Below, in pieces: positions 36,123-45,859 of a stretch of DNA of 64,000 nt (positions within the stretch are counted from its first letter, which is position 1; each line of letters begins with the position of its first letter). The stretch is from JBBIMS01 sp964531645. Lineage in GTDB: Bacteria > Acidobacteriota > Aminicenantia > JBFLYD01 > JBBIMS01. The position numbers were made by a program, and so were the translations under genes. The notes beneath the pieces are model-generated. The model had not been told where the DNA came from, ran no database searches, and was given only the letters and a program-made list of their open reading frames with translations. The DNA lies in the NCBI GenBank assembly GCA_964531645.1, contig CAZHEF010000002.1, positions 1 to 64,000 on the forward strand, read 5' to 3'.

Positions 36123-37253
36123 TTATTCAACAAAAAGATAAGCTTTTTCAAAATCAGAAGAAACAAGCTTTTTTCCAGCCTTTAATATCCATTCCTTTGA
36201 GCCCTTTAAAATGTAAATTTTTATTCGAAAAGCCTCCTCCTTTTGAGGAGGAAGGTAAAGGGAAGGCGAGTGACATTCAAGTTCGCCGAAGGCAAGGGGT
36301 GGCTCTTCAAGATGGCTATAAATCTGGATGGCATCACCATTGGTATCCTGCTCACTTTTAGGTCTATCGGGATATTTTGCTTCTGACGTAACATGGAAAC
36401 TCATCATAACAATGTAAAATTCATTCTTTAAATTTTTTGAAACATAGGCAATCACACCCTTTGCGTATTCAGGACTTATTCCAATTTTATATCTTTTGCT
36501 TCCATGGACAAAAAAGGAAATGGAGTCACTGTTTAGCTTAACATACTCTGGAGGTAGAGGCTCAAAATAGTTTCCTCTGTAGGCTTTTTGCGAGGGTTCT
36601 TTAACAGGGACAACCATTGTTCCCTGCGGGATTATCTGAATGAGACACCACAACCCAATTATTCTATCAAGGATTTTCTCTCCATTATTCTTCAACTTAT
36701 GGGTGAAATCAATGGATAGGAACTTCAAATCCGAGTTCTTGAATTCAGGATCCTTTTCAAGGGGGGTATCAGTAAAGCCTATTTCCCTTGTTAATTCTAA
36801 GTTGTAATTCTCTTTTCCGTCATTGGAGATAGTGGTGAAGGAATTTTTCAGACTTATGAATTTGTTCTTTTCGTAAGAGATAACCTTATAATTTCCGGGG
36901 TCAAGCATTGGGAAATCTCTGTTTCCACTCCAGTCAGGTTTGAATATAAAACCCTTATCTCCACCTTCGGGAGATATCCATGTTCTCTGCCCTCCCTGAC
37001 CTTTTTTAATTTCAGGGCGTGTCCAGAAAAGGTTTTCTTCGTCAATGAAAGCACCGATTATCCTTGCTCCAAAGGATGGAACAACAATAAATCCAGTCCC
37101 CTTTTCCTTCTCAAAAATATAAAATTCAATATTCTCTTTTTTCAGGCATTCAATCATTTTATCCATTTTCCACCATCCTTCCTTTAAATTCTCTGCCAAT
37201 GAATAAAAATTAAAAATAAATGATAAAAAAAGGGGGAATAGAATTTTCCTCAA
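36123..37253 (-). CDS. Exported DUF6786-like protein (probably sugar-associated)
   Basis: A 376-residue protein with a signal peptide (MRKILFPLFLSFIFNFYSL). It resembles a family of uncharacterised bacterial proteins I recall as DUF6786, with blocks FIVVPSFGARIIGAF, TRPEIKKGQGGQRTW and IIPQGTMVVPV. A galactose-mutarotase-like beta-sandwich is plausible. No enzymatic residue is evident. It is the first gene of the DUF6786-glycosidase-GH31 operon, 15 bases before the toroidal glycosidase, so it may help bind or process the same carbohydrate. Confidence 0.6.
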   Translation of the reverse strand: MRKILFPLFLSFIFNFYSLAENLKEGWWKMDKMIECLKKENIEFYIFEKEKGTGFIVVPSFGARIIGAFIDEENLFWTRPEIKKGQGGQRTWISPEGGDKGFIFKPDWSGNRDFPMLDPGNYKVISYEKNKFISLKNSFTTISNDGKENYNLELTREIGFTDTPLEKDPEFKNSDLKFLSIDFTHKLKNNGEKILDRIIGLWCLIQIIPQGTMVVPVKEPSQKAYRGNYFEPLPPEYVKLNSDSISFFVHGSKRYKIGISPEYAKGVIAYVSKNLKNEFYIVMMSFHVTSEAKYPDRPKSEQDTNGDAIQIYSHLEEPPLAFGELECHSPSLYLPPQKEEAFRIKIYILKGSKEWILKAGKKLVSSDFEKAYLFVE

Positions 37254-37467
37254 AGCGACCTCCTTATTCTCATTTTTCCTAAATTAATATATTCCCTCCT
37301 CCTGAGGTTGTCAATGGAGTCAATTTTGAATTCAGTCCCTTACAAAAACATTCCAGCCAGTGAAACTGTTTCTCTGAAGAAGGAATCAGGCTTGACCTCA
37401 GGAATTTCCTGATCTCAATGATTGTGAACTTTTTTCTTCTTGATTTTCGTCTATCTTAAAGAAGTGT

Positions 37468-38185
37468 TTGAAGAAGGAAAGCGATGACCGGAAGAAAGCT
37501 TTCAACTCTCTTATTTTCCTTTTTGTCTTCTATAGCATGATTCCTCCTTCGATATTTTTCTGGAGCCTTGTTGGTCTCGATAAAGTATGGGAAAAATTGT
37601 TATCTCCAACCGACAGGATGGCCATAAGCCATCTCTTATTGACTGCTATCACTTTCAGTTTGATATCATTACTGCCGAGTGGGCCGAAAAACTGGGGGGT
37701 TAATCTGCAGAATTGGCGAAGGAGCCTTATCCTTGGCATCGTTTTTGGAGTTGGCTTTGGAATTATTTTTTCTATATTCAGTTTTGGTTTCAGACTCAGC
37801 GAATGGGAATTTAGTCATATGCTTGAGAAATTACATGTTCGCGAAAATCTCGTCCAATTGTTTTCTCAGTTGTTCCTCGTGGGATTGAGCGAAGAGTTTT
37901 ATTTTCGGGGCATATTGCTGATTTCTTTATACAGGTTTTTCTCAAAAAAAAACGATGGGAATTCATTCAGCGGTTATGATTGTTTCTCTTGGCTTTGCCT
38001 CTGTCCAATTCTACAAGCTGATTTTCGGGGGATCTTTTACTAACATTTTCCCCTTATTTGCTGGAGCTTTTCTATACGGGCTTGTTTTGGGTGAAGTGTA
38101 TCTTAGAACGGGAAGCCTTCTCGTTTCTGTTTTGATTCATAGCCTCGGGAATACCCTGATGTTTCTTTCCAGCCTGGGGATATAA
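37468..38185 (+). pseudogene. CPBP family (Abi/CAAX protease-like) membrane protein, frameshifted
   Basis: Two overlapping frames together form a CPBP-type intramembrane protease. Frame 1 (TTG 37468) covers several membrane helices and the EEFYFRGILL motif (glutamates plus arginine). The other frame (37955-38185) resumes with further helices and the late IHSLGN motif. The shift is at a run of nine A (37944-37952); one A fewer would fuse the halves. The family's intermediate histidine motif is replaced by FASVQFYKL, so a key residue is missing even in a repaired gene. It is probably non-functional, or a sequencing indel on a degenerate copy. It stands alone between divergent operons. Confidence 0.7.
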
Positions 38186-38367
38186 GCATTTTGGCCGAAA
38201 TTAAGCGCAAAGAATATCAGCAGGTTTTTATTTTTCCGATATAACTCTTTCATCAGCGCAGGGAGTCGATGTGACTTATCACGATTTATAATCTCCACGG
38301 AAAGCTGATTGAGGTTTATAAAATAAATGAGACAGTAAAAAGGAGAACAAGAAATCAGCAGTGTTAA

Positions 38368-41300
38368 TTAAGCATTCTTCTCAGCTATTTTTGCTCTTCT
38401 TTGCTCAAATAGGGAATAAATTACAGGAATTACAACAAGGGTGATGAAAGTTGAGCTTGTGAGACCTCCAATAACTGCTCTTGCAAGAGGTGTTCTAACC
38501 TCACTTCCTTCTCCCAAACCAAGGGCTAAAGGAATCATTGCAATTATTGTTGTCAGAGCAGTCATAAGAATTGGTCTAAGCCTTCTTCTTCCAGCCTCCT
38601 TTATTGCTTCCATTAACTCCATTCCATCCCTTCTTCTAAGTAAATTGGTATAATCCACAAGAAGAATTGCATTGTTGACGACTATTCCCCCGAGCATTAT
38701 CAGCCCGATGTATGTTTGCATGTTGAGAGTTGTATCAGTAAGAATGAGAATTAAAACCACTCCAATTATCGCCAGAGGCACAGAGAACATTACTATCAGA
38801 GGATCTCTAAGAGATTCGTAAAGCATAGCCATAACCATGTAAACAAGGAAAAGAGCAAGGAGAATGCTTATTATTAATTCACGATTCGCCTTCTGTTGTT
38901 CTTCGTAATCTCCCGTAAAGTTAATTGTAAAATCTCTTGGAACAGGAATTGACTTTAGTGCACGGCGTGCATCAACAATGACTGAGCCAAGGTCTCGGTC
39001 TGCAATTTCAGCAGAAACATTTATTATCCTTTCCCTGTCCCTTCTTTCAATCTGCTGGGGACCTCTCTGGGGCTCCATCCCAACTACATTTCTCAGGCTG
39101 ATCTGCTGTCCATCTGAGTTTGTTACAGTAAGGTCAAGAAGATTGTTGACATCAAGTTTTTCAGACTCCTTCACCTTTACAAGGATTCTGTATTCCCTTC
39201 CTCCTTCTCTGAACTGGCTTGCCTGGGAACCCATAAGTATTGTCTGGATGAAACTGGCAATCTGATTTACCGAAAGTTTCATGTCTGAAGCCTTTTCCCT
39301 ATCTATTACCAGATGTTGTTCCGGTGCTCCTTCAATTCTGCTAATTTGAACATCTGTAACACCTTTAATGTTTTCAACAACCCTTCTTATCTGTTCAGCA
39401 AGACTCTGGGCTACTTCCATATCATATCCGCGAATCTCTATCTGCAACCTTTCCTCTCCACCTCCACCTCTCATTCCAAACATCATCTGTCCACCAGAAG
39501 CTCTTGTTCTTATAATTGCTCCGGGTATACTTGACAGCTTTCTGCTGAGGTCAGATGCAATCTCCATGCTTGACCTTGTCCTCTTAGACTTTGGAACAAG
39601 CTTTAATCTAACGTTTCCCTGATTTGCCCCTCCTCTCCATCCTCCACTTCCAGCACTTTCCTCAATCGTTTCAATCTCAGGGACCATTTGTCTAACAAGA
39701 GCTGAAACTTCTTTTAGTTTCTGATCCATCACAGAAAGCCTTGTTCCAACCTCCATCTCAACAGTTATTGAAACTTCGCCCTCGTCAGTCTGAGGCAAAT
39801 ACTCACGCCCTACAAATCGGAGAAGGAAAATACTTATTGCAAGAAGCAATACTGTTATAAGGATAACTTGAAATCTGTGTCGGAGCGAATAGTCAAGAAG
39901 TTTTTTATAAGAATCCTCTATACTGGCAAATATTTGTTTTGCCTTAACAGCCAATCGAGAGCCAGGATTTGTTCCCGATTTCTCATCTTTAATAATTTTT
40001 GTGGCAAGCATGGGAACAAGAGTCAGGGCAACTATTAAGGAGCAGGCAAGAGAAAATGCTACCACATAAGCCAGTTGCTTGAACATTATCCCAGCAGCTC
40101 CTCTCATGAATAGCATTGGCATAAAAACAATCATTGTGGTTATTGTGCTTGCAATAATAGCTGATGTGACCTCCCTGGCACCTTCAACACCTGCCTTCAC
40201 TATTGGCATTCCCCTTTCCCTTAATCGGTAAATATTTTCCAGGACAACTATTGAGCTATCTACCATCATTCCTATTCCCAGGGCAAGCCCACCAAGACTC
40301 ATTACATTTAGGGTAAATCCATTGAAATAAATCAAAATAAAGGTTGCTATTATGGAGATGGGAATTGAAAAGGCGATTACAAGAGTGCTTCTTATATTGA
40401 CAAGGAAGAAGAGAAGGACAAATATGGCGAGAAGACCTCCGTAGAGAGCAGATGAACCAACATTGTTTATTGCATCCCTTATATATTTTGCACTGTCCCT
40501 TATAGAGACAAATTTAAACTGGGGGTAATCTTCCCCAAGTCTCTTAAGCTCCTTATAAATGCCTTCAACAACCTTAACAGTATTCTGGCCCGATTGTTTG
40601 AAAATAAGCATTCGGACTCCAGGAAGATTATTAACCCTTGCTATTCTTGTTATTCTTCTGTGAGTATCTTCAACGCTGGCAATATCTTTTATTCTGACAA
40701 CAGCTCCTTCCCTTATGGCAACAATCGTCTCCTTTATCTGGTCAATATTTGTGTAAACTCCAGGGATACGAATAACAATCTCATAGTTCCCTTTCTCTAT
40801 CGTTCCTGCTGGAAGATCAATATTTTCCTGTCTTATTTTGTTAATTATTAAATCGAGGGGTAGTCCGAGAGCTTTAACTTTGTCAGGGAAAAGGTTTACC
40901 TGAATTTCCCTTTCAAAACCTCCCCAAACATCCACAGAGGCAACTCCTGGAACACGCGCAATGCGATAAGAAATCTGCTCATCGATAATTTTTCTCACCT
41001 GAATGGGGTCAAGTTCGCTCAGTATCCCTATCATAAGGATTGGCATCTGAGCTGGATCAAACTTCCTTAAAGTCGGTCTTTGAACCTCCTCAGGAAAACG
41101 GGATATTATTCTGTCAATTCTTTCTCTTATATCATTTGAGGCTTCGTCAAGGTTTGTTCCCCAGGAGAACATCACCCTGACCACGCTGGAACCCTGAGAT
41201 GAGATGGAAAATATCTCCTCCACTCCAGGAACCGAACTTAGAGCTTCCTCAATGGGACGGGTTATAATCTGTTCCATTTCTGCAGGAGAGGTATTGGGGT

Positions 41301-41451
41301 AGGAAGTGAAAACATTAAGGGTGGGATAAGTTATATCAGGCATCAGGTCTATTGGCAATCTACTCAGGGAGATGAAACCAAGAACTATTATCACAAGGAT
41401 TAACATTGTTACAAAAATCGGGTGTTTTATAGAAAATTCAGAGAGACTCAT
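38368..41451 (-). CDS. RND family efflux transporter, inner-membrane pump
   Basis: A 1027-residue inner-membrane pump with the RND layout: a first transmembrane helix, a large periplasmic porter domain, helices 2-6 (from about residue 330), a second porter loop and helices 8-12. The start MSLSEFSIKHPIFVTMLILV and the helix-4 segment GLALGIGMMVDSSIVVLENI are characteristic. That segment has one aspartate where AcrB-type pumps have a DD pair, matching HAE2-type proteins. It uses proton-motive force to expel lipophilic compounds through TolC. Its start overlaps the upstream fusion-protein gene by 4 bases. Confidence 0.94.
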   Translation of the reverse strand: MSLSEFSIKHPIFVTMLILVIIVLGFISLSRLPIDLMPDITYPTLNVFTSYPNTSPAEMEQIITRPIEEALSSVPGVEEIFSISSQGSSVVRVMFSWGTNLDEASNDIRERIDRIISRFPEEVQRPTLRKFDPAQMPILMIGILSELDPIQVRKIIDEQISYRIARVPGVASVDVWGGFEREIQVNLFPDKVKALGLPLDLIINKIRQENIDLPAGTIEKGNYEIVIRIPGVYTNIDQIKETIVAIREGAVVRIKDIASVEDTHRRITRIARVNNLPGVRMLIFKQSGQNTVKVVEGIYKELKRLGEDYPQFKFVSIRDSAKYIRDAINNVGSSALYGGLLAIFVLLFFLVNIRSTLVIAFSIPISIIATFILIYFNGFTLNVMSLGGLALGIGMMVDSSIVVLENIYRLRERGMPIVKAGVEGAREVTSAIIASTITTMIVFMPMLFMRGAAGIMFKQLAYVVAFSLACSLIVALTLVPMLATKIIKDEKSGTNPGSRLAVKAKQIFASIEDSYKKLLDYSLRHRFQVILITVLLLAISIFLLRFVGREYLPQTDEGEVSITVEMEVGTRLSVMDQKLKEVSALVRQMVPEIETIEESAGSGGWRGGANQGNVRLKLVPKSKRTRSSMEIASDLSRKLSSIPGAIIRTRASGGQMMFGMRGGGGEERLQIEIRGYDMEVAQSLAEQIRRVVENIKGVTDVQISRIEGAPEQHLVIDREKASDMKLSVNQIASFIQTILMGSQASQFREGGREYRILVKVKESEKLDVNNLLDLTVTNSDGQQISLRNVVGMEPQRGPQQIERRDRERIINVSAEIADRDLGSVIVDARRALKSIPVPRDFTINFTGDYEEQQKANRELIISILLALFLVYMVMAMLYESLRDPLIVMFSVPLAIIGVVLILILTDTTLNMQTYIGLIMLGGIVVNNAILLVDYTNLLRRRDGMELMEAIKEAGRRRLRPILMTALTTIIAMIPLALGLGEGSEVRTPLARAVIGGLTSSTFITLVVIPVIYSLFEQRRAKIAEKNA

Positions 41452-42692
41452 TGTCTTCTCCCTCTTTGACCCGGAAATTTCCCGGTCTTTTGAGGCATTT
41501 CTTCTCTTTTTTCAGGCAGGATAATACCCATTCCATCCTGAAGTAAATGCTGACCGAGGGTAACTACAAAGCCAGAAATATCAGATGGTTCAAGGATCTC
41601 TGCTCTTTCTCCTTCTATTATTCCTACTTTAACAGGTTTAAAAATTGCCTTTTTATTCTCTATATCAGCAACAAATACCCCCTGTAAATTTCCTCGAGAG
41701 ACAATAGAACTAAAAGAAACAATTTTTACATTGTTTCTCTTTTCAAACTCTATCTCTGCGCCAACAAACATCCCTGGCTTTAATTGTCCATTTTCATTAT
41801 CAATATCAATTTCTACTCTTGCCTGCCTCGAAGTTTCCTTTAGTAAAGGAGCTAATCGAACAACCTTTCCATGGAACTTCTTTTTAGGGAAAACAGTTGA
41901 ACTGACTGAAACATCCTGCCCAACTTTTATTCTGAAATATTCTTTATCAGTTGCATAAATTACACATGTTATTGGCTGAATATCGATGATGGAAATAATG
42001 GGCGTATTTACTGAAAGAAGAGCTCCTTCATCAACGAACCTTTCTCCCACATAGCGAACATCGCTTCCTTTCTCCCATGTTGCTATTATTCTTGTGTAGG
42101 AAAGGCGCACTTTTGCAGTTTCGAGGGCAGCTTCCCTATTTGCTACCTGAGCTTCAGCAACCTTGAATTTTGCTTCCTGAGCTTGAAATTGAGCACGGAC
42201 AGAGTCAAATTGAGCATCGGATAAAATGCCTTTTTTGTGAAGGGTTTCTGCCCTTTCAAGCTCTTTCCTTGAAAGCTCCAGAGCACTTCTTGCTTCTTCA
42301 AAGTTTGCCCTTGCAACTTTAAGGTCAGCCTCTGCCTGAGCAACCTGTTGAAGGTATTCCTCATCGTCAAGCTGAGCTACTATCTGGCCACGATATACTC
42401 TGTCTCCAATATCCACATAAAGCTTCTTTAATTTACCTGAAACTTTTGGAGCAACTACGAACTGGGACTTTGGAATAAGAGTTCCAGAGAATTGCCCAAC
42501 ATCGCGGATTAAACCTATTTCTAATGGAGCTATTTCCACTGCAACAGCGGGCTGACGGAATCCACTGAAGTTTGACTTTTTAAATATCGCCTTTCCCACT
42601 CTCCATAAAACCAGACCTGCAATAATTATGGAAAGAACAAGAATAACTTTCTGAACAGTACCTGTTTTCTTAATTTTTTCAGTCATTCTCAT
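41448..42692 (-). CDS. RND efflux membrane fusion protein
   Basis: A 414-residue periplasmic adaptor. It has an N-terminal membrane anchor (about residues 16-34), a lipoyl/barrel-sandwich half (KLYVDIGDRVYRGQIVAQLDDEEY), a long alpha-hairpin with coiled-coil character (about residues 110-190), the second lipoyl half, a beta-barrel domain and a membrane-proximal domain. It bridges the RND pump to TolC. The end overlaps the pump gene by 4 bases and the outer-membrane factor gene lies 33 bases upstream. Confidence 0.93.
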   Translation of the reverse strand: MRMTEKIKKTGTVQKVILVLSIIIAGLVLWRVGKAIFKKSNFSGFRQPAVAVEIAPLEIGLIRDVGQFSGTLIPKSQFVVAPKVSGKLKKLYVDIGDRVYRGQIVAQLDDEEYLQQVAQAEADLKVARANFEEARSALELSRKELERAETLHKKGILSDAQFDSVRAQFQAQEAKFKVAEAQVANREAALETAKVRLSYTRIIATWEKGSDVRYVGERFVDEGALLSVNTPIISIIDIQPITCVIYATDKEYFRIKVGQDVSVSSTVFPKKKFHGKVVRLAPLLKETSRQARVEIDIDNENGQLKPGMFVGAEIEFEKRNNVKIVSFSSIVSRGNLQGVFVADIENKKAIFKPVKVGIIEGERAEILEPSDISGFVVTLGQHLLQDGMGIILPEKREEMPQKTGKFPGQRGRRQ

Positions 42693-42725
42693 CTTCTATC
42701 TGTCTCCTCATTTAATTTATCAAAA

Positions 42726-44348
42726 TTAATCATTGCCAAGAACGGATATACCACGGCGCTCCCTGCCAATTCCCATAACTCTATCAAGATTTGCAAGGGA
42801 AATATTGTAATCTATCAATGCTTTAAGTTCCATTGTCTGAGCATTCGCTAAATCCCTCTGATACTGAAGAACAAGGTAATTGGTGCTCATTCCAACTTTA
42901 AATTTCTCCAGCTCAGCTTCAAGTTTTTTCTCCGCAAGCTCTCTTGCTGCCTTATAAGCTTTTGCTCTCTGGTAATTTGTCTCAACCGCTCTCACTGTAT
43001 TACTAATCTCAAGATCAACTTGCTGTTGCTGGCTCTTTAGCTTTAATCTTGCCTGTTCAAGACTGAGCCAAGCCTGTGCATAATTGGCTTTTGAGATAAC
43101 ATTGCTTATTGGCAAGGCAAGTGTCAAGCCCATAGCCCAGTTTCTGAATTTAAAATTCATCGCATCTTTTAAGGCATCGGACTTTTTCCCTGGTATTGTA
43201 CCTAATCTCACACCTGTTAGGGGATTGTCATCCTTATAGATAATCTGATCTCCTGAAATTCCAGGGCTCCAGTAAGAGAGTGTAAAGCGAAGATCTGGAA
43301 GGAGCTGGTTTCTTGAGTAACTTAAATTAAATTCTTTGTTCTTCAGGTCAATTTGCAGAGCTTTAAGATCTGGTCTTTTCTGAAGAGCTATATTTAGAGC
43401 TTCTTCATAACTTATTTCCCTTTTCTCAAGAGATGGAGAATCTACAGGAACGATCTTAATATTTTTTATATTCCCTATTTCAGCCAGTAGATTAACTAAT
43501 GTTTTAAGCTGGTCTTCATAATTTTTTACCAGAGCCTCTGCTTCAAGAATGTCAGCTTCACGAGTGCTAACCTCACTTTGTGCTGTAAGGAGTTCTATTG
43601 GTGGTAGTGTCCCCGCCTCTATTTCAGCTTTGTTCTTTTCAAGAAGCTCCTGTGCTAATTTTAATGATTGCTGGCGAACTTTCAAGTTTTCTCTGCTATA
43701 AACGAGATTCCAGTAAGCAACTTCCACATTGTATATAATATCTTCAAGAATTTTGTTGAAATTCTCTTCAGAAATCTCACTGTTATATCTGGCAATTATT
43801 ATCTCTCTTCTTCCCAATTTAAAACCGAATCCAAAGTCCTTCAATAAGGGTTGGCTAAAATTCATACGGATTGTGGAACCAAAGCGAGGATTAATGGTCT
43901 GAAAACTTCTATTGCTGTCATTTATATAATTATAGAGACTTACTAAAAAAGAACCACCAGTTGGGATGTTCTGATTGAGCTGAATAGTGTAATCGTTCTG
44001 CTTTGTTACAACCACATCGGATGCTTCAAGGAATGAATAGGATGCTGTTCGGGTGTTCTGGTCATTATAATTTACACTTATTGAGGGGAAGAATTTCTCT
44101 ACAGCCATTCTTACATTCCAATTTGCTATTTCAGGTGTGAGCGTCTCAGCTTTAAGGCTCAGGTTATTCTTTATTGCCTTTAAAATGCAATCATCAAGGG
44201 AAAGTTCAATAACCTTTTCTCCTTCTAAATTTGTAGGTTGGTCTTGCTCATTCGCCGGGGTAAAACTTAAAAGATTCTGAATAGACCATAGAAAAATAAA
44301 CAAGAAAGAAAATATGGATATATATAAAACGCTTTTCTTAATCTCCAT
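42726..44348 (-). CDS. TolC family outer-membrane efflux protein
   Basis: A 540-residue protein with a hydrophobic N-terminal signal followed by two internally related halves of long coiled-coil helices (LSLDDCILKAIKNNLSLK and ISYEEALNIALQKRPDLK are the repeat starts). It is slightly longer than typical TolC. As a trimer it forms the outer-membrane channel and periplasmic tunnel for the pump encoded downstream. It precedes the fusion protein by 33 bases, so this is a complete three-gene exporter. Confidence 0.92.
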   Translation of the reverse strand: MEIKKSVLYISIFSFLFIFLWSIQNLLSFTPANEQDQPTNLEGEKVIELSLDDCILKAIKNNLSLKAETLTPEIANWNVRMAVEKFFPSISVNYNDQNTRTASYSFLEASDVVVTKQNDYTIQLNQNIPTGGSFLVSLYNYINDSNRSFQTINPRFGSTIRMNFSQPLLKDFGFGFKLGRREIIIARYNSEISEENFNKILEDIIYNVEVAYWNLVYSRENLKVRQQSLKLAQELLEKNKAEIEAGTLPPIELLTAQSEVSTREADILEAEALVKNYEDQLKTLVNLLAEIGNIKNIKIVPVDSPSLEKREISYEEALNIALQKRPDLKALQIDLKNKEFNLSYSRNQLLPDLRFTLSYWSPGISGDQIIYKDDNPLTGVRLGTIPGKKSDALKDAMNFKFRNWAMGLTLALPISNVISKANYAQAWLSLEQARLKLKSQQQQVDLEISNTVRAVETNYQRAKAYKAARELAEKKLEAELEKFKVGMSTNYLVLQYQRDLANAQTMELKALIDYNISLANLDRVMGIGRERRGISVLGND

Positions 44349-44438
44349 ATAGACCTCCTATTTTTCATTGGTGTTATATTTATTAATCCTCGAGCAACTC
44401 AAAAAGTTTCAAAAATCTTAAATATTTTTATTTCAAAA

Positions 44439-45335
44439 TTAAATGTTCCTTGTTCCAAACTTCGAAGTCACAACAATACCTATACCAGCAATGTCAACAA
44501 ATAATCTCATAAGAAATGAGAGAAAAGGAATAAATGAGATAATGAAAAATAAGACAAAACCTGAAATAACTGCAATTGTGTTGGTGAATTCGCTCCTTTT
44601 GAATGCCTTAAGAAGAGCGGAACCAATCCAGTGGAATACAACAGTTCTACCAAAAAGCAGGGAAAGAAATAAACCTATTAAAACAAAGACTAAAAATGGA
44701 ATCCCTATTAAAAAAAGACTCAGAAAGCCAAAAAACCCTAAAAAGACGATAATTATTAGAAGGGATAATAGACCTACCAGAAGCCCTTTCCCGATATTTT
44801 TATTTAATAGGATGGAGGTTTCTAAAACATTTTTAGGAAAGATAAAATTAACAATCAATACCAGTAAAAACCAGCTCAGGAGAGCAATTACCTTCAAGAG
44901 AATCTCATAAGGTTTTGATGGAAAAGAAATCGCTCCCTTTAATACTGATTTTAAAAAAGCAGGAAGGTTCCTGCCAGGTTTAAAATAAAACATATCCCCT
45001 TCAATGCAAGTTTCTCTCTCTTTTTTAAGTCTCCCGCCTATTACAAGAAGGTCTCCATTTATCTTTGCCCCTGAAAGAACTGAAACCTTTGAGCCAATCC
45101 CTACAACATCTTCATTGACCGTTCCATAAACATTTATTGAACCTCCTATTACAATTACAGATTTTTTTGCTGTCCCATGAATAGTGACTTCCGTTCCAAA
45201 GGAGATTATATCCTTTCCGTAAACCTCGTCTTTCTCAATTATTATATCCCTTCTCCCTTCTCCATCTTCTGAGGGAAAGAAAAGAGGTTTTGGAATAAGA
45301 AGTAAAAGGGATAGAAAAATGCTAACTATTTTCAT
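44439..45335 (-). CDS. Bactofilin/polymer-forming domain membrane protein
   Basis: The start at ATG 45335 (MKIVSIFLSLLLLIP) is preferred because GAGAGG precedes it; it overlaps the anti-sigma stop by 14 bases. The 298-residue protein has an N-terminal signal or anchor, then a right-handed beta-helix of polymer-forming type (repeated VIHGTAKKSVIVIGGSINVYG-like turns, about residues 28-100) followed by several hydrophobic helices (about 125-290). The beta-helix resembles bactofilins, which polymerise near the membrane; here it is fused to a multi-pass domain. Its linkage to an ECF sigma pair suggests an envelope-stress role; the molecular function is unknown. Confidence 0.7.
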   Translation of the reverse strand: MKIVSIFLSLLLLIPKPLFFPSEDGEGRRDIIIEKDEVYGKDIISFGTEVTIHGTAKKSVIVIGGSINVYGTVNEDVVGIGSKVSVLSGAKINGDLLVIGGRLKKERETCIEGDMFYFKPGRNLPAFLKSVLKGAISFPSKPYEILLKVIALLSWFLLVLIVNFIFPKNVLETSILLNKNIGKGLLVGLLSLLIIIVFLGFFGFLSLFLIGIPFLVFVLIGLFLSLLFGRTVVFHWIGSALLKAFKRSEFTNTIAVISGFVLFFIISFIPFLSFLMRLFVDIAGIGIVVTSKFGTRNI

Positions 45336-45858
45336 CTCTAACACCTCTCAAAGGAAAATAATTCAATAAAATTAAAAATAATATGGTTGAAAATATGAGA
45401 AGAAGAAAAATAGCAAAAATAGGAATTGCAAGGCTTGAAGAAATGGCAGAAATTTTTTTGAATATTTCAAAGAAACTTGAAATAAGTTTGTTAATTCCAA
45501 TGGCAACTTTTATCAATAATTTGTATTGATTGGCAAGAAGAAAAAGCTCTTCCTCTGGAAAACCAGAAATTGAAATTAAGACTACCAAAAGGGACAAAAT
45601 AAAAACTGGAAAAGAAGTGAGGGCTATGGATAGCTTTTTTAAGAAACTTCTTCTCTTCTCAATTTCAAAAATGATATGAGAATGGAAATCGGAAGGAATT
45701 GAAATCTTTTCAATGTTTCTCATTGAGTGAATAACCCTTTTTCTTATTTCAAAGGATTCCCTGCATCTTGAACAATTCTTAATGTGTTCCATTAAAAATT
45801 CTTTTCTTTCTGATGCTCCATTTAAAAGTTCATATATATCTTCTATTTTAAGGTGCAT
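45322..45858 (-). CDS. Anti-sigma factor with zinc-binding motif and transmembrane helices
   Basis: A 178-residue protein. The N-terminal HIKNCSRCRES (about residues 25-35) matches the HxxxCxxC zinc-finger anti-sigma domain that binds the ECF sigma factor. Two predicted helices follow (about residues 78-98 and 146-170), so a large C-terminal part is membrane-embedded. It begins directly after the sigma gene (1 base gap), the standard arrangement. It would hold the ECF sigma at the membrane and release it upon an envelope signal. Confidence 0.82.
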   Translation of the reverse strand: MHLKIEDIYELLNGASERKEFLMEHIKNCSRCRESFEIRKRVIHSMRNIEKISIPSDFHSHIIFEIEKRRSFLKKLSIALTSFPVFILSLLVVLISISGFPEEELFLLANQYKLLIKVAIGINKLISSFFEIFKKISAISSSLAIPIFAIFLLLIFSTILFLILLNYFPLRGVRDENS

Positions 45859-45859
45859 C

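Noticed and set aside
36854..37054. Short open frames on both strands inside the glycosidase, DUF6786 and rpoBC genes
   Set aside because: They are shadows of the long real frames, with no ribosome-binding site or plausible protein features.
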